The notes beneath the pieces are model-generated. The model worked only from the letters and a program-made list of their open reading frames with translations. It ran no database searches and was not told where the DNA came from. From Rapana venosa (taxonomy: Eukaryota > Mollusca > Gastropoda > Neogastropoda > Muricidae), in NCBI GenBank assembly GCA_028751875.1, contig CM054158.1, positions 5,871,550 through 5,935,549 on the forward strand: a stretch of DNA of 64,000 nt, given 5' to 3'. A program made the position numbers and the translations under genes. Positions within the stretch are counted from its first letter, which is position 1, and every line of letters begins with the position of its first letter. Below are positions 1-9,453 of this stretch, piece by piece.

Positions 1-372
1 TGACGATATCTACAGTACAGTTCAGTGTGTGTATAGTATAGCATAGTGCCGTAAATATAGTATAATAAATACAACATAATATAATAAAATACAACACAAT
101 ACAATGCAATAAAATACCATACCATGCAATACAATTCTAGATTATGCTATGTGATGCGAAACATAGTCGTGCCATACAATAACATTACGATGATGAAGTC
201 AGCTATGACAAGAAAGACAACAATAATGATGGTATTGATGACGGTATTGGCGATGGTAATAACAATAATTTGGGATGCCAACAGTGTCTACAGAACAATA
301 CAATACAGTACAGTACAATACAATACAATGCGATACAATACAATGCAATACAATACAAAATTAAAATATGTT
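1..372. repeat. ATACA-type low-complexity DNA
   Basis: AT-rich stretch built from loosely repeated ATACA/ATACAGT words, strongest at about 60-160 and 290-360. The open frames here follow the repeat and have no recognisable domain. No gene seen. Confidence 0.7.
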
Positions 373-545
373 TATTCTTTCTTTTATATTGAGGATAATG
401 GAAAAAGCACTTATGTGCTTTTTTACGTCCAGTCCCTGTGTGTATGCAGTTTTACAAAATTGTCATCTGTTCCCACCGGCACACAATGGCCTACTCTTAC
501 GAAAAGCGGAACAGGTTTTTAGCGTGTGTGCAAGATGTTCTGCGA
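373..545 (-). mobile_element. SINE-A fragment (3' and middle part)
   Basis: Plus-strand reading gives TTTTATATTGAGGATAATGG, then a CACACAATGGCCTACTCTTA block and a CAAGATGTTCTGCG block in the same order as in every array unit beyond 12 kb. The tRNA-like head is absent, so this is a 5'-truncated solo copy. Its presence 10 kb outside the array shows SINE-A is a dispersed family and not only a component of the array. Confidence 0.8.
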
Positions 546-875
546 CACAACCCAAGACCATACCACAATATTATCATATCATACCATCCTGTTTGCTCTC
601 ATACTGTACCATACTATACGATGCAAGGCAACGAGAAACGAAGCGAGGCAATGCGACCCGACCTCATCCTTTAAAAATAACAACGATGACGATGACGAAG
701 ATGTCACAATGATGATGACAGGGCATGAACAAACATTATAGATCGCTTCCCTAGCCATCCATGAAACTTAAAGAAGGCACATCAAATCACTGAAATAACG
801 ATGAACATGCACATTACTTTAAAATCACCTAAACACTTTTAAAGCTTAGACTCTGAACAAGAGACTATTCCTGAC
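546..875. other. Intergenic or intronic DNA, nothing recognised
   Basis: Mixed-composition sequence with a GATGAC-rich patch near 683-720. It probably lies in the third intron of the aldo-keto reductase gene, because the gene's later exons must lie further left. No exon with aldo-keto reductase similarity was found here. Confidence 0.4.
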
Positions 876-1147
876 CTTCACCTGGGTTGACCTTGAACGG
901 TCTTGACCTTCACCTGGACTGACCTTGAACGGTCTTGACCTTTACCGGGAATGTCCTTGAACAGTCTTGACCTTCTCAAGGACTGACCTCCTTAAACGGT
1001 CTTGACCTTTACCGGGACTGACCTTGAACAGCCTTGACCTTGTCAAGGACTGACCTCCTTAAACGGTCTTGACCTTTATCGGGACTGACCTTGAACAGTC
1101 TTGACCGTCATCGGGACTGACCTTGAATGGCCTTGACCTCGACTCAC
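876..1147. repeat. About 32-33 bp minisatellite at the AKR exon 3 donor
   Basis: Roughly eight imperfect tandem copies of a unit containing TGACCTTGAACNGTCTTGAC followed by a CCGGGA-type end. Exact TGACCTTGA words occur at 888-896, 920-928, 1019-1027, 1086-1094 and 1118-1126, separated by 32, 99, 67 and 32 bases. On the gene's strand the word reads TCAAGGTCA. The array runs to within a few bases of the exon 3 splice donor, so it lies at the start of the third intron. Confidence 0.85.
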
Positions 1148-1264
1148 CTTGAGGGGCAGGGGCCAATGGATCAGAAGCAGGTCAACATACGGGGTCTGCA
1201 GCCTTTGCAGAGACTTCTCCAAGTTCTTCTTGGGCAGTTCCCGACCATGGTGGGTGTTCCATAC
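1148..1264 (-). CDS. Aldo-keto reductase, coding exon 3 (partial gene)
   Basis: 117 bp, 39 residues, phase 0 at both ends. The acceptor is cag before GTATGGAAC at 1264/1265 and the donor is CTCAAG/GTGAGT at 1148/1147. Translation begins VWNTHHGRELPKK and ends VDLLLIHWPLPLK. The WNTHH block and the LIHWP block are hallmark aldo-keto reductase motifs, and the H of LIHWP is the catalytic-tetrad histidine of the TIM barrel. It joins directly to the FITTK end of exon 2, giving FITTKVWNTHH as the family requires. The next exons would carry the G-V-S-N-F region and cofactor-binding residues; they are not in the window, so the gene is cut by the left edge. Confidence 0.93.
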
Positions 1265-2566
1265 CTGTGACACAGCACCCCACCCCGCAAAGTGTGTGCC
1301 TATAACGTCAACCTAAGAAACACTGTTAAAGAAGAGGAGTGAGATGTTGGCCTCTCAATATCATGCGGATGTAATGCGAAGCAGAATGATGTGGTACAAT
1401 AATAATTTTTATGACACATGTTAGTAGCTTAAGTTTCACAGGTTAATGAATAAGGGGGAGCTTTAAGATTTTGATTATAGCAAGTGGACAGTGACAATGA
1501 TCCGAGTCAGGAGCTCCAAAGACTTCAGTATCGCGAGCACTAAAAAGTATGATAATCAGAAGGTCCAAGATCTAATTAGTCAAGAACTCGGTGGTGTAAC
1601 TATTGAAGAAGTGTGACATTTAACAAAGATCAAGAGCTCCAAACTTTAAAATAAGGGAAGAGTTCTTGTACTTCTTCTTGTTCTTGTTCTTGTTGTCCTC
1701 CTCCTTCTTCTCCTCCTTCTTCTTCCTGTTTTCTTCCTCGTCGAGCGCTCAGACAGCAACTATGGTTGTCTGTCAATATAAGCGAAAATGCGCTGTGCTT
1801 CGCTGCCCTTAAGTACCTGACAAGTCAAGCCCAGCGCATCCGACTTCGGCGTGATGAAGAGTTCTAGATATCATCTCAAAGATCCAGAATAAACCTAATT
1901 AGGAGCTTTAAGATTCAAGTATTCAAAAGCTCCAGATCTAAAACAAATCCAGAGAACCCAAGTTCTGATACTCAGTCTTAACACTGCAAAGAATAGTCGT
2001 TCATGAACTGTGATTTGAAGTATTAAAAAGCCCTCCCAAAACAAACACACCAATAAACAAAACAACACCCACACCCTCCCATCTACAAGACTCAACGATC
2101 CAAAATCTTAAAGGGCTAAGTGTCTTCACGTCCCAGGAGAGAAGACTCCAGGAGCCACCTTAGCCATGAGGTGAGAGCAATGAATCATCAGCTGAAAGAA
2201 CATGGAATCAGTCTCACTGACTGTAATCATCACCATCATCATCGTCATCACCATCATCATCATCACCACCATCATCATCACCATCACCACCATCATCATC
2301 ATCACCACCACCACCACCACCACCACCACCACCACCACCACCACCACCACCACCACCACCATCCTCAGTTACTTGTGACAGACAGACAAGCAGACAGACA
2401 AGCAGACAGACACAGAGACAGAGACAAGCAATAGTCAGGCCACACACAGAACAAAAAGGCAAGTTATAGTTAAAAACAACAACAATAAAAAAAACACCAA
2501 CCAACCAACCAACAAACCCAGAAGAAAACGAAAACTACTGGTACGAATCACCGCTTGAGGGCTGAC
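1265..2566 (-). other. AKR intron 2, with simple repeats
   Basis: 1,302-bp intron between coding exons 2 and 3. It holds a CTT/CCT pyrimidine tract (about 1655-1745), a dispersed fragment at 1780-1860 that recurs at 9786-9860, a long CAT/CAC tract (2227-2361) and a short AGACAGACAAGC repeat (about 2376-2430). The CAY tract produces poly-His and poly-Val frames that are translations of a microsatellite, not genes. Degenerate GAGCTCCAAA-like words recur near 1509, 1627 and 1925. Confidence 0.75.
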
Positions 2567-2734
2567 CTTAGTGGTGATGAAGATGTCCTTTCTGGTGATG
2601 GCGCCCTCTTGGATCTTGTCCCTCACGGCCTTCCCCACCTCCTCTTCATTGTCGTACACCCAGGCACAGTCGATGTGACGGTACCCCGCCTCTAGAGCTG
2701 CCTTCACACAGCTCCTTACCTCCCCTGGTTTGTC
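2567..2734 (-). CDS. Aldo-keto reductase, coding exon 2
   Basis: 168 bp, 56 residues, phase 0. The acceptor is catcag before GACAAACCAGGG at 2734/2735; the donor is ACTAAG/GTCAGC at 2567/2566, a weak GT donor of the same GTCAG type as exon 1. Translation starts DKPGEVRSCVKAALEAGYR, continues HIDCAWVYDNEEEVG and ends KDIFITTK. It supplies three of the four catalytic residues: Asp of RHIDCA, Tyr of AWVYDN and Lys of ITTK. The GYRHIDCA and NEEEVG blocks match PROSITE-type AKR signature regions. An upstream in-frame Met gives a longer frame that begins inside the exon, so the splice model is preferred. Confidence 0.93.
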
Positions 2735-3166
2735 CTGATGCCATACAGAGACGGAGAGAGAGGAGGGAGGGAGGGGAGAGAGAGAGAGAGAGAGGGAGAG
2801 AGGGAAGGCGAGGGAGAGAGGGAGAGAGAGAGGGGCGGAGACTCAATGTTGATTAAAATTTTTATGGCAAAATCTTTGTCTGCTCTTGCAATTGGAACTG
2901 GGGGGATGGCAGGGGTATGGATTGTTATAAAAAATATGACTTCAAAATCACACACACACACATAAAAAAACCAACACACACACACACCTCCTTCCCCTCT
3001 TCCACCACATCCCCCCCCCCTCACACACTTCACACACAGCCATACACCCCTTTCCTCCAAGCACACACACACACACAGCCACCCCACTACCCCGCCCCTC
3101 CCCACACATAGAGCCCCCCTACCCCCCCCCCCCCCCCCATCCCCACCCACCCACACACACACTGAC
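2735..3166 (-). repeat. AKR intron 1, microsatellite-rich
   Basis: 432-bp intron holding (GA)n at about 2750-2840, CA/C-rich DNA at 2948-3170 and a run of about 18 C at 3124-3138 and nearby. Several apparent open frames of 60-160 residues (poly Ser/Leu or Cys/Val/Gly) are translations of these tracts. Confidence 0.8.
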
Positions 3167-3253
3167 CTGCCAAACAGTCCACGTTCCATACGCCACAACA
3201 GGCATAACGTCTCCGGTACCAGGTAAGGACACAGTCTGAGACACTGAAGCCAT
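3167..3253 (-). CDS. Aldo-keto reductase, coding exon 1 with start codon
   Basis: 87 bp, 29 residues. ATG at 3253-3251; donor TGGCAG/GTCAGT at 3167/3166. Translation starts MASVSQTVSLPGTGDVMP and ends VVAYGTWTVWQ. The MPVVAYGTW block is the usual AKR N-terminal beta hairpin and first barrel strand, and it runs straight into DKPGEV of exon 2 as in the family. Known AKRs are about 310-330 residues, monomeric, cytosolic NADPH-dependent carbonyl reductases; the three exons give 124 residues, roughly the N-terminal 40 percent. Substrate cannot be told. Similarity to the 1,5-anhydrofructose reductase / alcohol dehydrogenase (NADP+) group is a guess from overall look. The ATG is the only start that gives a normal N-terminus. 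Confidence 0.92.
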
Positions 3254-3500
3254 GGCTTTTGTCTTTGTTTTGCTTTAATTTTTTTTAATTTACTTACCCT
3301 CCTTTCCTCCTTTTTTTGTTCTCTAAAGTTTCTTTCCTTCTTCTTTTCTGTCGTTTGTTTTTCCTGTTATCAATTTTTTTCTTTGCCGGTACGCACTTCA
3401 CTTCTTAAGTATTTCTTTCACTTTCTTCTCATTCAATCTGGACTTCTTTTGTTCACTTCTTCAGTCGTTGATACTCGTCAGATCTCTCTCTCTCTCTCTC
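3254..3500. other. Upstream of AKR exon 1, T-rich
   Basis: T-rich DNA immediately upstream of the AKR start codon on the gene's strand. It should contain the 5' UTR and perhaps the promoter. I see no convincing TATA box or initiator. Confidence 0.3.
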
Positions 3501-3596
3501 TGGAAACAGATGACACAATTTACAAAACCGCATACACATGGGGACTGGATGTAAAAAAGCACATGAGTGCTTATTGTATTATCCTCGATATAAAAT
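3501..3596 (+). mobile_element. SINE-A 3' end followed by AAAT/TC microsatellite
   Basis: Contains AACAGATGACACAATTTAC, CATACACATGGGGACTGG and the terminal CACATGAGTGCTTATTG/ATTATCCTCGATATAAA blocks of SINE-A in sense orientation. It ends in an AAAT run (3591-3612), then (TC)n to 3684. The tail followed by a tetranucleotide run is typical of SINE 3' ends. Confidence 0.75.
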
Positions 3597-3620
3597 AAAT
3601 AAATAAATAAATAAAATCTC

Positions 3621-3689
<69 letters not shown>

Positions 3690-3984
3690 TGTGGCCTTGA
3701 GGAGTCCCGAGTTGGGTGAAATCTGGAAAAAGAAAATGTCGTCTGCTTTATTGTGCTGAATCATTCGTGGAAGATAAGTTTTTCGCTTATCGGCTAAGCG
3801 TTGCACATAATATCCTGTTCTGGTTTGTGAGAGAAATATATTTTTGTATAGCTTGGTTTGGTTTGGTTTTGGCTTGGTTTAGTTTGGTTTGGTTTGGTTT
3901 GGTTTTGGCTTGGTTTAGTTTGGTTTGGGTGTGGTTTGGGTTTTGTGTGTGTGTGTGTGTGTGTGTGTGGATGTGCGCGCGCGC

Positions 3985-4020
<36 letters not shown>

Positions 4021-4180
4021 CCAATATTGAGTGAGAGCATCAAAGCACGTGCGTACAGGTATGTGTGTATAAGCTGGCATACACATCATTGTAATGCACA
4101 GTATAACAGTAGTATCCTCTCTGTTTTTCTTTGTCTGTCTGTTCCCCGCCCCCTCTCTCACACATACACACACACGCACA

Positions 4181-4260
<80 letters not shown>

Positions 4261-4716
4261 TCTCTCTCCCTCATGACAGATTTTGATTGGCTTTCTCTCT
4301 CTCTCTCACACACACAAGATTTTGATTTGCTCTCTCTCTCTCACACACATAAAATGTTTTGATGTACTCTCTCTCTCTCACTTTCAGTGAAAGAAATAAT
4401 GAAGACAATGCACAAATACATAAAAATCCATATGTATCAAACACAATTCACTATTTTGATCTAAATGTATCTTCCTTATGTTTGGATAAAATCAATATAC
4501 ATATATAGTTTTTCAAAATCATAACAAGACGATGCCATATCTTCGTTTGTGATGTAAATATCCTAATACAACAAACTTTTTCTCTTATTGATGGCGTGGA
4601 ATATATATCTAGACAGGCAGTGATTTTTACTACTGTTTTCTGCTTTAAGTAGATCATGTATTATGGCCTAAGGCTGAGGTACATTAAATTTCTGAGTTCT
4701 GAGTTCTGAGTTCTGA

Positions 4717-4786
<70 letters not shown>

Positions 4787-5087
4787 CCCCTCTCTCTCCC
4801 TCCCCTTAGCCGTCGCACGGCATTATCGGGTAATGGTTGAACCGGCTGAAAATGACCCAGAAGATAATTATTGTCAGTTACTGTGGTAGCCACACTCTCC
4901 ATGCATGCAGTCACACCGCATGGCTGGCAGCAGCAGCAGCAGAAGCAGCAGAAACATAAGCAGTAACAGTACTTAACAGTGCCACATTGTTAGCCTTAGT
5001 CATGCGTTTATCAGTAAGCTTAATGTCAGCGTGAAACAAATCGTCAGTCACCCAGGCACCAAATTATGGTAGTGATTTCAGTAGCCA

Positions 5088-5180
<93 letters not shown>

Positions 5181-5228
5181 TGTTGATGAGTGTGTGTGTG
5201 TGTGAGTGTGTGTGAGTGTGTGTGTGTT
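3597..5228. repeat. Microsatellite-dense intergenic DNA
   Basis: Tracts in order: AAAT/(TC)n 3597-3684; TGGTTTGGTT-like repeats 3850-3945; (GT)n 3944-4020; (CA)n 4160-4258; TC with CA blocks 4259-4380; four copies of GAGTTCT then (TC)n 4690-4798; CAG-type run about 4927-4960; (GT)n 5089-5226. The 4380-4690 part is unique AT-rich sequence with nothing recognised. Long Thr/His or Cys/Val frames here are repeat artefacts. Confidence 0.8.
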
Positions 5229-5405
5229 TAAAAAAAGATTCTTTTATATAGAGGATAATGGAATAAGCACTCATGTGCTGTTTTACATCCTGTCCCCGTG
5301 TGTATGCAGTTTTATGAATTTTGTCATCTGTTCCCACCGGCACACAATGGCCTACTCTTACGAAAAGCGGAACAGGATTTAACGTGTGCGCAAGATGTTC
5401 TGCGT
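5229..5405 (-). mobile_element. SINE-A fragment inside a GT tract
   Basis: Antisense copy with TATAGAGGATAATGGAATAAG at its left, then CACACAATGGCCTACTCTTA and CAAGATGTTCTGCG. It lacks the tRNA-like head. Long (GT)n tracts lie on both sides, so it either inserted into a GT microsatellite or seeded one. Confidence 0.8.
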
Positions 5406-5412
5406 GTGAGTG

Positions 5413-5454
<42 letters not shown>

Positions 5455-5682
5455 ATTGTTTAATTGGGTAAAAACTGTCGCATGCACAAAATTTCACCAT
5501 TGGTGAACCGTAGAGCTCTAGCCGCGAACGAAAATAAAACTTGTTTTTATACTTGTTGTTTTGTCCCCTCTCTGTGTATTGCAATGGGTCTCTGTCTGCC
5601 TGTCCTTCTCTTTCTCTCTTTTTCGAGCTTCGTGTATGTGCGTCAGGGCGGCCTGCCTGTAGATGTACATGCGCTTGCTTGC

Positions 5683-5722
<40 letters not shown>

Positions 5723-5900
5723 GCGCGCGTGTGTTGTGTGTGTGTGTGTGTGTGTGGTGTGTGTGTGTGTGTGTATGTGTGAGTGCGTGTGTGAGTATGT
5801 GCGCGCGCGCGTGCGATGTGTGTGAGCACACACGTGTGTTGCTTTGTTGATCACAGTGTAACCTGACAAGAACTGTCTCCACTTCTTTATTATTCATATC
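5406..5900. repeat. GT and GCTT microsatellites with short unique DNA
   Basis: (GT)n at 5409-5450, unique sequence to about 5670, ten or so GCTT units at 5676-5722, then GT/GTGTGC tracts to 5840. Poly-Ala/Ser/Cys frames reflect these repeats. No gene seen. Confidence 0.7.
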
Positions 5901-5902
5901 AG

Positions 5903-5980
5903 GTGGAAGAAACTCTTCACAATAAATTTGGTACAGATCTTAACAAACCACTGGCAGACTTGGGTGTTCATTTTTTTTGA
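5903..5980 (+). CDS. Possible terminal exon, unrecognised
   Basis: A pyrimidine-rich stretch ending in ATTCATATCAG at 5902 resembles a splice acceptor. It is followed by 25 open codons (VEETLHNKFGTDLN, then KPLADLGVHFF) and TGA at 5978-5980. I do not recognise the peptide, and reading frame and gene partner are unknown. Chance occurrence is quite possible; this is listed only because the acceptor-like context and plausible peptide coincide. Confidence 0.15.
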   Translation: MEETLHNKFGTDLNKPLADLGVHFF

Positions 5981-6639
5981 CGAATCACCAACCACTCTCT
6001 GCTTTAAGGAGTTACCCAATAATTAAAGTTGAATCTTTGCCCGAGTGGTAGCATCTTTTAAATTCCAGCTTTCCGTGTAGGCCTAATCTATAATTATAAT
6101 CTAAGATCCAATCCCTGGGTCGTCAGATGGACTCTGTCTATCAAATTGGAAAGACTTCAATCACCTCCAGTACAAATCGGAGGTCCACAGGAGCCAATCA
6201 CTAGCAGGCCGCGTGGGGCCACCAGCCAATGGGACCCTGCACTCTGCTATGTCACTTAGCGTGTTCATGTGCCTTTCGAGCTAACATACGCAGGACACCA
6301 CCTACTAAAACCCCCTACTAATGACAGTATTAGCTCATCGCGGAGCCAACTGAGTGAGTTGCCCACCCCAGGTGGCAACCACCACAACCGTCCCCTCCAA
6401 CAACCGTCCCCTGCAAACCTCCAACCCCCAAAGGCATTGACACTAAACTCAACCCAGGCACAGAAGTGTATGGCAAACCAAATCTGAGGCCACCATGAGA
6501 ACCAATAGAAACTGGGACCAACCGAATCAGAGGCTATTTTTTAATTGCAGATGACAATGACAATGAGGATGACGTATGAGCTAGCGTGAAGTGCTATGCG
6601 TTGAGACTACATGACATGGGCTGTACTCAACGCTTACTA
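5981..6639. other. Intergenic DNA with scattered CCAAT words
   Basis: No gene recognised. CCAAT occurs near 6194, 6225 and 6499. A short inverted repeat, GCGTTGAG and CTCAACGC, brackets 6598-6632 with a 20-base loop. A weak tRNA-like patch (GAGTGGTAGC at about 6043) was not convincing. Confidence 0.35.
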
Positions 6640-6912
6640 TCATAATAGTCCCCGGCGTCAACCGGGCACCGAGGAGATACAGTCACCTGCAGTGTTGGTC
6701 AGGAATTTGAGCAATCCTCTCTCAAAAACTCCGCATCCGTAAGTGATGAAGCTCGACTGTGTGGGCCATCTTCCCACTGTGCCCACAGTCACACTCACTT
6801 CAGTAGAGCCGCCGAGTCCTAAATCCCTATGACTCTTATGAATTCGACCCCCGCGACCTTCCAGTCCGTAACCCAAGGCGCTAACCACTGCGCCCATGCG
6901 CTGTAGCACGGG
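6640..6912 (-). mobile_element. tRNA-derived SINE, second family (SINE-B)
   Basis: Read on the minus strand the right end begins GGGCGCAGTGGTTAGCGCC (A-box-like) and continues to GGGGGTCGAATTC (B-box-like) about 45 bases on, as in tRNA-derived SINEs. The body continues leftwards through a GAAGATGGCCCACACAG segment. The 61-83-residue open frames across it are not genes. Confidence 0.65.
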
Positions 6913-8488
6913 TATTCTTACTTTATATAGGAAAAATAAGGCTTCTCTCCTTCATGAAAAAAAAAAAACACCCACCACACCCCACTCGGTGAACATAAAA
7001 TGACATATAACACAATGTGATAACTGGAGATTTACAGGGAAAAAAAAGGACATCTTTTTCTCCCATCAGCCATACATCCTGGCTAGGAATAAACCGTTAT
7101 AAAGCCCGAGTGTCATCACAGAATGACTGCCGACATCGCCACAGCTGTGTGTGGCACTGTCTTGCTTTATGCCCTCACCAAGGCAATAAATACCGAAAAC
7201 AAACAGAACACTGTTAATAACGCTGGCATAGCATATATTGTTGCTTAAGGAATGTACTATTTTTAGGGTGGCCTCCGCGCAATATTTGGATATACTTACA
7301 GTTACCCCCGTCCCCCTAATGATATCTCCGCTGATTATACAACACCAGACATGTTAGGTAAATGTTCGGTCCCACCCCGGAACAAAATAGATAATTCTTG
7401 GTGCATTCAGAATAGCATCCCTGAATCCGACATCATCACCGCTGGACTACCATCAACAGGGTAAAAGGGCTGGTGTCACCCTGTGGTTTGTCAGAAAAGT
7501 ATATACTTAGTTCTACTGAGCATGTGTGTAATCTTTTTTCCTTTTCTTTTTCTTTTCCTTTGGAAAAAAATCATGTTGTTAAGCCATTTCTCGTGTTTCC
7601 CTAACCCACAAACGCTGACACGAATTCCGTACATCTAGCTTTTGATGTGTAAATGTGATCTTCTGCCATGGGCCCCTGCACACATGAAGAATTAAAGCAC
7701 TGGCAGTCTGCACTACAAGGTTGGACCAAGAACTTGTCCCCAAAAAAAAAACGCCACCCTTGATTCCGCATGCTTCTGGCAGATTAAACCCACGACTTCA
7801 TAGAGCACAGGAGTGGAAATCAAACATTAAGATTCCCACTTAATACTACAACTACTACTTACTACTACTGACTACTATGATAATAATGATAATAATAATA
7901 ATAATAACAACAACAACAATAATACTAAATAAAAATAATAAATAATAATAATAAAAAAATTATAATACTTAATAATATAATAATAATAATGTATGGTATT
8001 TATATACACTCAATCTTGTATAGCAAACACATCGAACGCTTACGTATAAAAGCTTTCCCCCATTTTTGTCTTTGGAGTTTTTCCGTTTATCAGCTCCATA
8101 TCTCTTCACAGATCTTGATATTTCTCTCTCAGCCTCACCTTTGACCCTGATTGAATACTTTCGGTGACCTGAGTAATGATATGGACCCCTGACCTTAGCA
8201 GGTCACCAGTGTGCTGTTATTATCCGCCCTTTATTCAAGTGGCCGGTCAATGACTGAGTCAAGGAGTTTGTCATTTCCTCATGTGTGGAAAAGGTCTAGC
8301 TTTTTCAACATCAACATTGTATTCTCTCTCTCTCTCTCACTCTTTCTCATCTCCTCACTCTCTCTCTCCTCTCATCTCATCTTCTCTCCATCTCATCTCT
8401 CTCTCTGTTTGCTTGGGAAACATTGTTGCTAAGTGTGAAGAGCATGAGTCATTGGGTTTATTTATTAAGATGTATCCCTAAGGCCGGG
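6913..8488. other. Intergenic DNA, AT-rich simple repeats
   Basis: Unique sequence with A-runs (6957-6968, 7742-7752), an ACT/AAT trinucleotide region (7846-8000) and TC tracts (8318-8410). GCTTCTGGCAGATTAAACC near 7769 may be part of another old SINE but cannot be assigned. No coding exon recognised. Confidence 0.4.
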
Positions 8489-8535
8489 GATTGGTGTAAA
8501 AAAACACATAAACTGCTTATTCATTATCCTTGAAA
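8489..8535 (+). mobile_element. SINE-A 3' tail remnant
   Basis: GGTGTAAAAAAACACATAA followed by CTGCTTATTCATTATCCTTG and AAATAAA matches the terminal part of SINE-A in sense orientation. Only about 45 bases remain. Confidence 0.55.
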
Positions 8536-9413
8536 TAAACGAAATTCGTCAAAAATAATTGTGTCCACTTTGTCTCATCTCATCTCAAAAGTATATATTT
8601 CTCTCTCTCAAAAATGGGATTCATGTGTGTGTGTTGTGTGTGTGTGTGTGTTCGTGTTTGTTTGTGGGTGTGTGTGTTGTGTTGTGTTGTGTCCGTCTGT
8701 ATGAACCCGTTGGTATATTGCCATGGGCATGCACAATGCCTTAAAACACCAGGCATCCACCCCCCTCCCTGTCCCCACCTGTGTTGTGGTGTGTGTGTGT
8801 GGTGGAGGTTGTGTGTGTGGTGTGTGTTGTGTGTGTCGTCATTTGATGTTTCCCAGCAAACACTATACAAGTTTTCTTGGGTTGATCATGGGTGGTGTCT
8901 GGTTCTAGTCTTTTTGATTGAATGACAATAAAAGAAGGTCTATGTGGTGGCACACATTAAATGCACATAGAACTCCTACAGAAACACAGACTGTTGTCAC
9001 TATTTTTGAAAGTGCCCAATAAAAAAATAGTAACACCTCCCCCCCCTTCCTATCAGAAAGCAAATAAACATAGACACCCACAAGATAGATGAAATAAAAC
9101 TCACACTACACACATCCACGATAAATACAAGCAAGCACAGAGCCCCACACACACAACCACACACACACACACACACACACCCCCCCACACACACACACAC
9201 ACACCCACACAACACACACAATTATCCAACACACACAACACACACACACATCCAAACACACACAACACGCGCGCGCTAAAAACAAGCAAGCACAGACACA
9301 CACACACACACCACACACACACACAACTAAATACAAGCAAGCCAGACACACACCCACACTAAATACAAGCAAAACAGAGCCACACACACACACCTACACA
9401 CTACAACAACACA

Positions 9414-9453
<40 letters not shown>

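Noticed and set aside
2120..2434. Open frame rich in histidine (poly-His protein)
   Set aside because: It is a direct translation of a CAT/CAC microsatellite inside the AKR intron 2; opposite-strand frames give poly-Val and poly-Asp/Gly from the same tract.
2716..3198. 160-residue Cys/Gly/Val/Ser frame on the minus strand
   Set aside because: Produced by GA, CA and C-run repeats in AKR intron 1; it overlaps the true exon 1 in the wrong frame.
3787..5869. Several 100-180-residue Thr/His- or Cys/Val-rich frames
   Set aside because: All follow CA/GT dinucleotide tracts and have mirror frames on the other strand; no domain and no codon bias.
6030..6120. Possible tRNA-Leu-like gene (GAGTGGTAGC then AATCCCTGGG)
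   Set aside because: No pairing acceptor or anticodon stems could be drawn and the spacing is too long; left as chance or an old SINE relic.
6180..6520. Promoter with a CCAAT-box cluster
   Set aside because: CCAAT words are scattered over 300 bases with no TATA, initiator or downstream exon.
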